Assembly (NCBI GenBank): GCA_900321255.1
Contig: ONVK01000045.1
Span: 1 to 37,826, forward strand
DNA length: 37,826 nucleotides
Direction of reading: 5' to 3'
Source: an uncultured Lentisphaerota bacterium
GTDB lineage: Bacteria; Verrucomicrobiota; Kiritimatiellia; RFP12; UBA1067
Shown: positions 15,527 through 22,539 of the stretch, in pieces
Numbering within the stretch: the stretch's first letter is position 1
How the letters are laid out: the number at the start of each line of letters is the position of its first letter
The notes under the pieces: model-generated
Database searches by the model: none
Seen by the model: the letters and a program-made list of their open reading frames with translations, nothing else
Told to the model about the DNA's origin: nothing
Program-made: the position numbers and the translations under genes

Positions 15527-16822
15527 TTAAATTGCCTCCAGCGCCCTGTCGAGCTCCGAGATTATGTCGTCGACGTGCTCGATGCCAATCGATAGCCGGA
15601 TCAGCTCGGGCAGGACCCCGCCTTTCCTGAGGTCCTCGTCGGAGAGCTGCGAGTGCGTCGTCGATGCAGGATGTATGACAAGCGACTTCGCGTCTCCGAC
15701 GTTGGCGAGAATCGAGAAGATCTCGCCGTTGAGCGCGTCCGCGAAACATCGGGCCTTCTCCGCGCCACCCTTGACGCCGAAGACGACCATTCCGCCTGCG
15801 CCATTCGGAAGGTACTTCTTCGCGAGTTCCGGCTGCGCGAGCGAGGGATACTTGACCCAAGCGACTTTCGGGTGCTTCTCGAGGTGCTTTGCGACCGCGA
15901 GCGCGTTCTCGCTGTGCCGCGCGATGCGGAGAGGCAGCGACTCGACGCCCTGGAGGAAGATCCACGCAGCGTCCGGCGCGAGCGTCGGGCCCTGGTTGCG
16001 GATGCCGACCGTGAGAAGGCGAATCGAAAACGCGATGGGCTTAAGCGGCTCCGGGAGGTCGTGTGCGAACCTGAGGCCGTGGTAACCCGCATCAGGCTCG
16101 TTGTAGAGCGCAAACTTGGGGTCGGACCAGTCGAAGCCGCCTTTCTCGACCACTACGCCGCCGATTCCCGCGCCGTGTCCGCCGATCCACTTCGAAAGGG
16201 AGTGGATGACGAAGTCCGCGCCGTGGTCAAGCGCCCTCAGAAGCGGCGGCGGCGTAAACGTGGCGTCCACGACGAGCGGCAGGTGATGCCTGTGCGCGAC
16301 TTCCGCATACTTCTCTATGTCTGCGATGTCAAGGGCGGGGTTGCCGACCGCCTCGATAAAGACGAGCCTCGTCTTCTCGTTTATCGCCGCTTCGACGGCC
16401 CCAAAGTCGTTGACGGGGGTGAAGTTCACCTTGATGCCCGCGTTCGGGAGGATCGCGTCGAACTGGCTGAACGTGCCGCCGTAGAGGTTAGAGGCAGCGA
16501 CAACCTCGTCGCCAGCGCGGGCGATGTTCGTGATGGTGAAGAAGATCGCCGCCGTGCCGGAGGAGAGCGTCTGCGCAGCCGCGCCGCCCTCGAGCGCCGC
16601 GATGCGCTTGGCAAGGACGTCGTTCGTCGGGTTCATGAGGCGAGCGTAGATGTTGCCAAGCTCCCTGAGACCGAAGAGGTCGGCCCCGTGCTTGGAGTCG
16701 CGGAAGTTGTAGGCCGTCGTCCTGTAGACCGGAACGGCGCGTGCGTTAGTCGCGGGGTCGCCGAAGGTCGGCTGTCCTGCGTGGACTGCCAGCGTTTCGA
16801 TGTGGAATTTCTTGTCGCTCAT
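15527..16822 (-). CDS. metY: O-acetylhomoserine sulfhydrylase (Cys/Met metabolism PLP enzyme)
   Basis: The 431-residue PLP enzyme makes homocysteine from O-acetylhomoserine and sulfide. It shows ETLAVHAGQP, PVYRTTAYNFRDSKHGADLF, YARLMNPTNDVLAKRIAALEGG and the PLP lysine in HSLSKWIGGHGAGIGG. The C-terminal LANVGDAKSLVIHPASTTHSQLS and LIRLSIGIEHVDDII blocks are typical of the OAH sulfhydrylase branch. Length is normal. The ATG at 16822 has an AAGGAG ribosome site; longer starts run into the promoter. Confidence 0.95.
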   Translation of the reverse strand: MSDKKFHIETLAVHAGQPTFGDPATNARAVPVYRTTAYNFRDSKHGADLFGLRELGNIYARLMNPTNDVLAKRIAALEGGAAAQTLSSGTAAIFFTITNIARAGDEVVAASNLYGGTFSQFDAILPNAGIKVNFTPVNDFGAVEAAINEKTRLVFIEAVGNPALDIADIEKYAEVAHRHHLPLVVDATFTPPPLLRALDHGADFVIHSLSKWIGGHGAGIGGVVVEKGGFDWSDPKFALYNEPDAGYHGLRFAHDLPEPLKPIAFSIRLLTVGIRNQGPTLAPDAAWIFLQGVESLPLRIARHSENALAVAKHLEKHPKVAWVKYPSLAQPELAKKYLPNGAGGMVVFGVKGGAEKARCFADALNGEIFSILANVGDAKSLVIHPASTTHSQLSDEDLRKGGVLPELIRLSIGIEHVDDIISELDRALEAI

Positions 16823-16856
16823 GTTGCGTTCTCCTTTCTTTCGTTTGGACGCGAAC

Positions 16857-16865
16857 ATTATCGCA
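16857..16865 (-). promoter_or_regulatory. Extended -10 promoter of metY
   Basis: TGCGATAAT on the minus strand lies about 35 nt upstream of the metY ATG, with the ribosome site in the leader. Confidence 0.45.
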
Positions 16866-17002
16866 TATCCCCGAGCCATTGCATAATCGGAAATAATCCC
16901 CCTTGCCCATAGGGCATTCCTATATCCAAAACCACTGTCCAACTACTTTGCGCAACGTCTTTGCTTCAACCAAGCCGCGCTATAGGTAGTTTTGAGACTC
17001 CA

Positions 17003-17020
17003 TGTCCCATCGCTGGGACA
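17003..17020. promoter_or_regulatory. Candidate activator site upstream of hsp20 operon
   Basis: TGTCCCA (17003-17009), four bases, then TGGGACA (17014-17020) is a perfect inverted repeat, centred about 77 bp before the inferred sigma-54 start. That is a usual distance for an enhancer-binding protein. It does not resemble the palindrome of the 22-33 kb island. Confidence 0.4.
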
Positions 17021-17061
17021 GTTCGGCGCATTTTTCCGATCGATCCGCCGATTTTCCGCCT

Positions 17062-17079
17062 TTGGCATGGGTGGTGCAA
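17062..17079 (+). promoter_or_regulatory. Candidate sigma-54 promoter of hsp20 pair
   Basis: TTGGCATGGGTGGTGCAA has the invariant GG and GC exactly 10 bp apart as in -24/-12 promoters; only one T of TTGC is changed. Start would be near 17089, giving a 49-nt leader with GAAAGGAGAAAG before the ATG. Confidence 0.5.
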
Positions 17080-17137
17080 TATTTCTGGTTGTCTGCGCAA
17101 GATGGCGCAGGCAGAAGATTTGAAAGGAGAAAGAAAA

Positions 17138-17530
17138 ATGAACACGATAATGAACATCGATCCGTGGGGATTCCTGGACGACCTGCTCGGCGTGCCGAGC
17201 CGCACGTTCCAGGCGATGAGGGCGCGTGCCGCCGGGCGTTTCCCGCCCGTGAACGTGTTTCTCGACGACAACGCGGTTCTGCTCGACCTGCAGCTGCCGG
17301 GGAAAACCGCAAAGGACGTGACGCTCACGCTCGAACCACAGGCAGTCGTGATCGCCGACAAGCCGGTGGCCGAGGAAGGCAAAGAGGTGCAGCCCGCATG
17401 GAGCCGCCGACTCGATCTGCCCTTCCGCGTCAACGCGGAGAAGGCCAATGCGAAATTCACGAACGGCATACTCCGCATCGAGCTGCCGAAGGCCGAGAAG
17501 GAAGGCGTCAAGCACATCGCGATCCAGTAA
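17138..17530 (+). CDS. Hsp20-family small heat-shock protein (first of pair)
   Basis: This 130-residue ATP-independent holdase has a short N-terminal arm (WGFLDDLLGVPSRTFQAMRA), then an alpha-crystallin domain (about 38-130): PPVNVFLDDNAVLLDLQLPG, VTLTLEPQAVVIADK, the WSRRLDLPFRVNAEKANAKFTNGILRIELPKAE block with the conserved NG-L motif, and KHIAIQ. It binds unfolding proteins in the cytoplasm. It pairs with a second hsp20 gene 30 bp downstream, the common two-component arrangement. It lies on the plus strand, against nearly all neighbours. Confidence 0.93.
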   Translation: MNTIMNIDPWGFLDDLLGVPSRTFQAMRARAAGRFPPVNVFLDDNAVLLDLQLPGKTAKDVTLTLEPQAVVIADKPVAEEGKEVQPAWSRRLDLPFRVNAEKANAKFTNGILRIELPKAEKEGVKHIAIQ

Positions 17531-17560
17531 GGACCGCACAAAAAAGAAAGGAGATTTAAA

Positions 17561-17899
17561 ATGAACACCGAAGAGAAATTCACCGTTCCGTCCACGCAGT
17601 TTGTGGAGAATCCCGAAGGCTACGTGCTGAAGGCATCGCTGCCGGGAATCGCAAAGGAGGACACGGAGCTTCACGTCGAAGGCAAAACGCTCGTCCTCAA
17701 GGCGCACAGCCGCTACCAGAACCCGGCCGGGTTCCGCCAGGTAGCCGCGGAGTTCGAGCACGAGAGCTACGCGATGAGCGCAGACCTCCCCGAAATGGCA
17801 GACGTGGGAACGCTGACGGCAAAGCTCGAAAACGGGCTTCTCACCGTGACGATCAAGAAGCGTCCCGAGACGCAGCCGAAGAAGATCGAAATCCTCTAA
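17561..17899 (+). CDS. Hsp20-family small heat-shock protein (second of pair)
   Basis: The 112-residue product is almost only an alpha-crystallin domain: VENPEGYVLKASLPGIAKED, ELHVEGKTLVLKAHS, SADLPEMADVGTLTAKLENGLLTVTIKK (NGLL motif) and a basic PKKIEIL end. A strong AGAAAGGAG ribosome site precedes the ATG. It diverges from the first copy in the arm and linker, so the two probably co-assemble rather than being recent duplicates. Confidence 0.93.
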   Translation: MNTEEKFTVPSTQFVENPEGYVLKASLPGIAKEDTELHVEGKTLVLKAHSRYQNPAGFRQVAAEFEHESYAMSADLPEMADVGTLTAKLENGLLTVTIKKRPETQPKKIEIL

Positions 17900-17910
17900 C
17901 GGCCAAACTA

Positions 17911-17957
17911 CCAACAAATTGCGGCGGGTGTACTTTGCGCCCGCCGCTATTTGTTGG
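17911..17957 (+). terminator. Strong stem-loop ending the hsp20 operon
   Basis: Arms 17911-17928 (CCAACAAATTGCGGCGGG) and 17940-17957 pair over 18 positions with one T-T mismatch and an 11-nt loop, 11 bp after the second hsp20 stop. There is no T-run, so it may also act as an mRNA-stabilising hairpin. Confidence 0.75.
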
Positions 17958-17959
17958 CA

Positions 17960-18443
17960 GCACTCACCCGCTCGTTGGCGGTGTCGCGTCCGTTTCGGGC
18001 TGTGTTTCGGCTTAGGGCTCGCTAGATTTGCCGCGAATACGCGTCAAATCTCCAACGAAAAAGCCGGTGGCGACATCGATTTTGCGACCTTTTACATTTT
18101 GCCCGTGCCGTCTAGCCTCTCGGCAAAATGGCGGTGCGTCAAAATCGGGTCGCTTCCGTCTTTTGCGTCGTCGCTCGCCCTCGCTTTCGCTTCGGGTTGG
18201 CTCGTGCACCGCACGAGCCACCGACAAGCGGCGGGTACGCGCATGCCGCCGAAACACACCCTCCGCGTCCGCGACCATCGGCTCTCTGGCCTCTGCGCTT
18301 CGCTTTCCAGCCAAAAATAGCGGCGGAGCGAAGTTGGCGGTGGAGCGAAGGTCCGAGCGAGGGGATTCGGCGTATTCGCCGAGGGTTCCCCGAGGAGGAG
18401 CCTTCGGACGCCGCCAACGAGTGAACTCGGGCGAAGGCCTCTA
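17960..18443. other. Non-coding stretch rich in inverted repeats
   Basis: I see no convincing gene between the hsp20 terminator and fusA; small open frames here lack ribosome sites and family motifs. It holds several inverted repeats: ATTTTGCC (18096-18103) with GGCAAAAT (18122-18129); CGATTTTG near 18077 with CAAAATCG near 18141; GGCTCGTGC (18199-18207) with GCACGAGCC (18211-18219), perfect; and TCGGCG/CGCCGA near 18366-18382. CGAAGCGA/TCGCTTCG-type motifs like the in-frame palindromes elsewhere are frequent. It could be a repeat sink or an unrecognised structured RNA. Confidence 0.5.
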
Positions 18444-19922
18444 CTACTTGCTCAATATCTCTTCGCGGACGTTCTTCGGGGCGAGCTCGAACTGGTCTGT
18501 CTCCATCGAATAGGAGGCACGGCCCTTCGTGAGAGAGCGTATCGCCGTCGCGTATCCGAACATCGACGCGAGCGGAACGCGGGCGTTCACAAGCTGGAGG
18601 TCGCCCTTCATGTCCATGCTGAGCACCGTGCCGCGGCGTCCGTTGAGATCGCCAAGGACTTCGCCGACAGATTCGGGCGGCGTCGTTATCTCAAGCTTCA
18701 TGATCGGCTCGAGGAACTCGGGCGCCGCGGCCTCGGCCGCTTCGCGGAAGCCCATCATCGCCGCAGAGCGGAACGCGACCTCGTCGGAAACCTCGGGGTC
18801 GAACAGCGTCGCAGAAAGGCACGTAACCTCGAGGTCAGTCATCGGATAGCGCGCGAGAACGCCGGTGACGACACCGTCTTCCAGCCCCTGCTTCACGCAC
18901 TCCTGCAGACGCTTCTCCGTCACGAGATTCACGAAGTCGCGCGAAAGCTCGACCTTCGCGCCCTTGCCGCGCTCAAGCGGCTTCACCTCTATCTTGAGCG
19001 TCACCGCGTGGCGCTTGCCGCCGAGCTCGCGGTCGAAGGTGAACTCCTTCACCGCGCCCTTCGTCACCGTCTCGCAGTAGCTGACCATGGGCTTTCCGAC
19101 GTTCGCCGCGCACTTGAACTCGCGCTTCAGGCGGTCGACGAGAATCTCGAGGTGCAGCTCGCCCATGCCGGAGAGGATCGTCTGCCCCGTCTCCTCGTCC
19201 TCGCGGAACTGGCACGTGGGGTCTTCCGCGGCGAGCGACTTCATCGACTCGACGAGCTTGTCCTTGTCGGCCGAGCTCTTCGGCTCGATCGCCATGAACA
19301 TGACGGGCTGGGGCGCGACGATGCGCTCGAGGTGGCACGGCTTCATCTCGGAGCAGAGCGTGTCGCCCGTCGTGACCTCCTTGAGCCCCACGATCGCGCC
19401 TATGTCGCCGGCGCGGAGCTCGTCGACCTCCGTGCGGTCGTCGGCGAAGAGGCGCACTATCTTCATTATGCGCTCGCGCTTCTTCGTGCGCGGGTTGTAG
19501 GCGTTTGCGCCCTTCTTGAGGACGCCACCGTAGACGCGCACGAAAAAGAGGCGTCCCACGAACGGATCGGTCGCGATCTTGAAGACGAGCGAGGTGAGAA
19601 GCTCCGAGTCCTCCTGCTTGCGCGTCACCTTCTCGCCGCTCTTGAGGTCGGTCGCCTCGACCGGCGGACGGTCGGTGGGCGCGGGGAGATAGGCGCAAAT
19701 CGCGTCAAGAAGCGGCTGCACTCCCTTGTTCTTGAAGGAGCTGCCGCAGAGAACCGGGACTATCGCTCCCGCGACGGTGGCGCGGCGGATCGCGGGAACA
19801 AGCTCTTCGGGCGTGAGGTCTCCCCTTTCGAGAAACGCCTCCATCACCCCCTCGTCCGCATCCGCGACCTTCTCGACGAGTTCGGCGCGCGCGAACTCGG
19901 CTTCGTCCTTCAGCTCGGCGGG
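18444..19922 (-). CDS. fusA: Elongation factor G, C-terminal fragment (shifted frame)
   Basis: From about [20 protein letters not shown] this frame gives the rest of EF-G: the G-domain end ([20 protein letters not shown]), domain II ([21 protein letters not shown]), domain III ([30 protein letters not shown]), domain IV and V ([27 protein letters not shown], [52 protein letters not shown]). The frame continues to 19922, but the first ATG is internal (19847), so translation needs the upstream fragment. EF-G drives ribosomal translocation and is normally essential, so this break is either a sequence fault or a second, dead copy. Confidence 0.85.
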   Translation of the reverse strand, partial: PAELKDEAEFARAELVEKVADADEGVMEAFLERGDLTPEELVPAIRRATVAGAIVPVLCGSSFKNKGVQPLLDAICAYLPAPTDRPPVEATDLKSGEKVTRKQEDSELLTSLVFKIATDPFVGRLFFVRVYGGVLKKGANAYNPRTKKRERIMKIVRLFADDRTEVDELRAGDIGAIVGLKEVTTGDTLCSEMKPCHLERIVAPQPVMFMAIEPKSSADKDKLVESMKSLAAEDPTCQFREDEETGQTILSGMGELHLEILVDRLKREFKCAANVGKPMVSYCETVTKGAVKEFTFDRELGGKRHAVTLKIEVKPLERGKGAKVELSRDFVNLVTEKRLQECVKQGLEDGVVTGVLARYPMTDLEVTCLSATLFDPEVSDEVAFRSAAMMGFREAAEAAAPEFLEPIMKLEITTPPESVGEVLGDLNGRRGTVLSMDMKGDLQLVNARVPLASMFGYATAIRSLTKGRASYSMETDQFELAPKNVREEILSK

Positions 19923-20443
19923 ACGACGCCTTTGAAGCCGTCTTCGCGCCCGATCGGGAGCTCTATCGGGCAGGCGTTCGCCTTAAGCTTGTCGCGAAGC
20001 TCGCCTACGACGCGCTGGAAGTCGGCGCCCATGCGGTCCATCTTGTTGACGAAAGCGATTCGCGGAACGTTGTAGCGGTTCGCCTGGCGCCAGACCGTCT
20101 CGGACTGCGGCTGCACGCCGCCGACCGCGCAGAAGACGCACACGGCGCCGTCGAGGACGCGGAGCGAGCGCTCGACTTCCATCGTGAAGTCGACGTGGCC
20201 GGGGGTGTCGATGATGTTGATGTCGTGGCCGTTCCACTGGCAGGAGATCGCGGCGGACTGGATCGTGATGCCGTGCTCCTTCTCCTGGATCATGAAGTCC
20301 GTCGTCGTGTTGGCGTCATGGACGTCGCCGGCGTGGTGGATCTTGCCGGTGTAGAGGAGGATGCGTTCGGTCGTCGTCGTCTTGCCCGCGTCGATGTGGG
20401 CGACGATTCCTATGTTCCTTACATTCGATAGCTCTGAGCTCAT
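19910..20443 (-). CDS. fusA: Elongation factor G, N-terminal GTPase fragment, frameshifted
   Basis: The 177-residue frame covers most of the GTPase domain: P-loop [19 protein letters not shown], switch I ([22 protein letters not shown]), [21 protein letters not shown] and [10 protein letters not shown]. It stops after [14 protein letters not shown]. Compared with EF-G, about 25 residues (the DLVxMKAIxW region) are missing between GVV and PAELK, and the frame shifts there (about 19920-19925). Combined length would be about 666 residues against about 690-705. The ATG at 20443 has TATAAT 8 nt upstream and no ribosome site. Confidence 0.88.
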   Translation of the reverse strand: MSSELSNVRNIGIVAHIDAGKTTTTERILLYTGKIHHAGDVHDANTTTDFMIQEKEHGITIQSAAISCQWNGHDINIIDTPGHVDFTMEVERSLRVLDGAVCVFCAVGGVQPQSETVWRQANRYNVPRIAFVNKMDRMGADFQRVVGELRDKLKANACPIELPIGREDGFKGVVPPS

Positions 20444-20451
20444 GGGCGGAT

Positions 20452-20460
20452 ATTATACCA
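20452..20460 (-). promoter_or_regulatory. Extended -10 promoter with leaderless geometry (fusA)
   Basis: TGGTATAAT (20460-20452) is followed by ATCCGCCC and the ATG at 20443. Start at the usual distance leaves 0-2 nt of leader and there is no Shine-Dalgarno. Confidence 0.6.
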
Positions 20461-20510
20461 TCCCGGACGCAGACGCGTCTACTTCACGCGGCATGGGATT
20501 GACGCGGGTG

Positions 20511-22019
20511 CTACAAGTACTTCCGCACCGTGTTGCGGCTTACGCCAAGTGCATCGGCCGCACGGGTGAGGTTCTGCCCGTACTTCTCGAACACCCGCCG
20601 CACGTGCAGCTTCATCGCGTCCTCAAGCCTGTCGGGGATGCGCCCCGACTTTAGCTCAAGATTCCCCGCGAGCCCCGCGTTCATCTCCTTGTGCTCGCGC
20701 ATCAGCAGGTCGAAGTCGCTCTCCTCAAGCGCGGTCGCGCGGTCGAGGATGTTGATGAGTTCGCGCACATTGCCTGGATAGTCGTAGCCCATCAACGCGG
20801 CGATCTGCTCGGCTTGCAACACGCGATTGCCGTGGAACTTGCGCCACCAGGAGTTGGCTATGAGCGGAATGTCCTCCTTGTGTTCGCGCAGCGACGGCGT
20901 CCTCAACTGCACCACGTTGATGCGCTGGTAGAGGTCTTCGCGGAACTTGCCCTCGGCCACGAGGCGAGGCAAGTCGCGGTTCGTGGCCGTGATGAGCCGC
21001 ACATCGCACTTCAACTCCTCCTTGCCGCCAAGACGCGTAAAGCGCCCACCCTCAAGCACGCGCAGCAGAAGCGCCTGCACCTCCAACGGCATCTCGCCGA
21101 TCTCGTCGAGGAAGAGCGTGCCGCCGTCCGCCTGCAGAAACAAGCCGTCCGTCTGCTCCACGGCATTTGTGAACGCGCCTTTCTCGTGCCCGAAGAAACG
21201 ATCCTCAAGGAGCTCTTTCGTCACGCTCGCGCAGTTGAAGGCAACGAACGGCATCTTGCATCTCGGGCTCTTCGTGTGTATCTGCTGGGCGACGGTTTCC
21301 TTGCCGGTGCCGCTTTCTCCGAGGATGAGGACGCGGGCGTGTTCGTGCGCCGCCACCCGGTTGATGCGGTCCTGCAGCGTCGTCATCACGGGGCTCTTTC
21401 CGATGAGCTCGCGTCCGCCGTAGCGGTCGTAGTGCTCGACCGCGGCGCGCACTTCAGGCCCCCACGCGGCTGGCTTGACGCCTTCCGCAAGATACCGCGC
21501 CGCCGTCGCGTACAGCGACTCGTCCTGATAGTTGCGGTAGTAGAACTGCGCAGCGGCAATCATTGAAAGGCTGTCGCGCACCTCGGCAGAAGCACATTTC
21601 GGTTCCTTGAGAAACGGCCGGAACCTATCGACCTCCACCCCAAAGGCCCGTCCGACGGCTTCGAGAAGCGACCCCTCGATCACATGCGCCTCAAGCGAGT
21701 CGCCAACCGCCTCGGCCACTTCGTCCGGCATCTCTATCGCGCTGATCCACACAACGGCGACGCCCTTCTTCCGAAGCGCCTTGACTGCCGCCGCGAGCGC
21801 CGCCGGGTCGCCAGTGAGAGACACTCCGAGAATGTAGACGCGGCGGCATCGTTGTGCGCCCCGCTCTGTAGCCAACTCCGACAGAAGCTCTGGGAGCCGT
21901 CTCCTGCTCACGCCCTTGACCTCGGCCCTGCCATCGAGCGCGCCAAGCGCGACCGCAGCGGCAGCCACGTACTCCGGATATCCCCACCCCGTCAAAACAA
22001 GATCTTCCCTTGCGTTCAT
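20511..22019 (-). CDS. Sigma-54-dependent activator with degenerate DHH-like sensor domain
   Basis: The 502 residues form an enhancer-binding protein. The AAA+ core has ELIGKSP, Walker A GESGTGKE (234-241), the sigma-54 contact loop GAFTNA (281-286, usually GAFTGA), Walker B TLFLDEIGE (301-309) and the arginine-finger region REDLYQR (360-366). A Fis-type helix-turn-helix (RAADALGVSRNTVRKYL) ends it. Residues about 5-135 resemble a DHH phosphoesterase Rossmann domain (DLVLTG...RRVYILGVSL...GVAVVWIS), but the DxD and DHH residues are replaced (GWGYPEY, WISAI), so it probably senses rather than cleaves a ligand. The ATG at 22019 lies after an autoregulatory-looking palindrome. It probably controls the four sigma-54 units upstream of it. 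Confidence 0.9.
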   Translation of the reverse strand: MNAREDLVLTGWGYPEYVAAAAVALGALDGRAEVKGVSRRRLPELLSELATERGAQRCRRVYILGVSLTGDPAALAAAVKALRKKGVAVVWISAIEMPDEVAEAVGDSLEAHVIEGSLLEAVGRAFGVEVDRFRPFLKEPKCASAEVRDSLSMIAAAQFYYRNYQDESLYATAARYLAEGVKPAAWGPEVRAAVEHYDRYGGRELIGKSPVMTTLQDRINRVAAHEHARVLILGESGTGKETVAQQIHTKSPRCKMPFVAFNCASVTKELLEDRFFGHEKGAFTNAVEQTDGLFLQADGGTLFLDEIGEMPLEVQALLLRVLEGGRFTRLGGKEELKCDVRLITATNRDLPRLVAEGKFREDLYQRINVVQLRTPSLREHKEDIPLIANSWWRKFHGNRVLQAEQIAALMGYDYPGNVRELINILDRATALEESDFDLLMREHKEMNAGLAGNLELKSGRIPDRLEDAMKLHVRRVFEKYGQNLTRAADALGVSRNTVRKYL

Positions 22020-22057
22020 TTCTGCCCCAGTCCTTTCCGACTTTTCGACTGGCGCAT

Positions 22058-22066
22058 ATTCTACCA
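22058..22066 (-). promoter_or_regulatory. Extended -10 promoter of the sigma-54 activator gene
   Basis: TGGTAGAAT on the minus strand lies 38 nt before the ATG at 22019. The palindrome at 22068-22090 occupies its -35/spacer side, so binding there would block RNA polymerase (autorepression inferred). Confidence 0.55.
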
Positions 22067-22067
22067 T

Positions 22068-22090
22068 ATTTTGAGCACACTGCTCAAAAT
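22068..22090. promoter_or_regulatory. Palindromic operator at the activator promoter
   Basis: ATTTTGAGCA, three bases, then TGCTCAAAAT: a perfect 10-bp inverted repeat. It is the most symmetric of five related sites in the island (others at 22563, 23669, 30624 and 33179) and so the best candidate binding site for the adjacent helix-turn-helix activator. Confidence 0.7.
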
Positions 22091-22126
22091 TTAATCGGAC
22101 GTATTTTTCTGCGAAACACACGACAC

Positions 22127-22504
22127 TCATCGCCACAAACCAAGTCTACCCGCCACGAAACACGGCGAAAAACATCTGAGCCGCTTCTTCCCCGCCCGGT
22201 ACTCATGCCCAAGCCAGAGGTTCGCCTTCGCCGATCCCAGTTCTGCGGCCTTGCACAGCATCTCCCTTTCAATCGCTTCATACCTGACATCATGCACCTC
22301 CGCCGTCAATTCGCCCACATCGTCGAAGCACAGCTCATAGAACGTAGCATCGTTTGCAGACCTGGCAAGTTCCACTTCTTTCTCAAGAAGCGCAACATAC
22401 CGCGCATCTGCGCGAAGCGCCTTCCATTCCAACTTCTCTCCCCGCGCCAGAAGCTCGTCGTGGCACACCACGAATTGATCACGCATCGCTTTCCCTTCGC
22501 TCAT
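22127..22504 (-). CDS. Small protein with Sel1/TPR-like helical segment
   Basis: This 125-residue protein is not a recognised family member. The part IEREMLCKAAELGSAKANLWLGHEYRAG resembles a Sel1-type repeat (KAAELGxxxAxxxLGxxYxxG), suggesting a small helical adaptor. The N-terminal part is charged and helical. A strong AAAGGAG ribosome site precedes the ATG at 22504, and a perfect -24/-12 element sits 40-55 bp upstream, so it is a single-gene sigma-54 unit next to the activator gene. Confidence 0.7.
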   Translation of the reverse strand: MSEGKAMRDQFVVCHDELLARGEKLEWKALRADARYVALLEKEVELARSANDATFYELCFDDVGELTAEVHDVRYEAIEREMLCKAAELGSAKANLWLGHEYRAGKKRLRCFSPCFVAGRLGLWR

Positions 22505-22539
22505 CGTTTTCTCCTTTCATTAAAAATGGCAACCAACCA

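Noticed and set aside
18012..18314. Small minus-strand open frame between hsp20 and fusA
   Set aside because: No ribosome site, Arg/Ala-rich composition and overlap with inverted repeats; no support as a gene.
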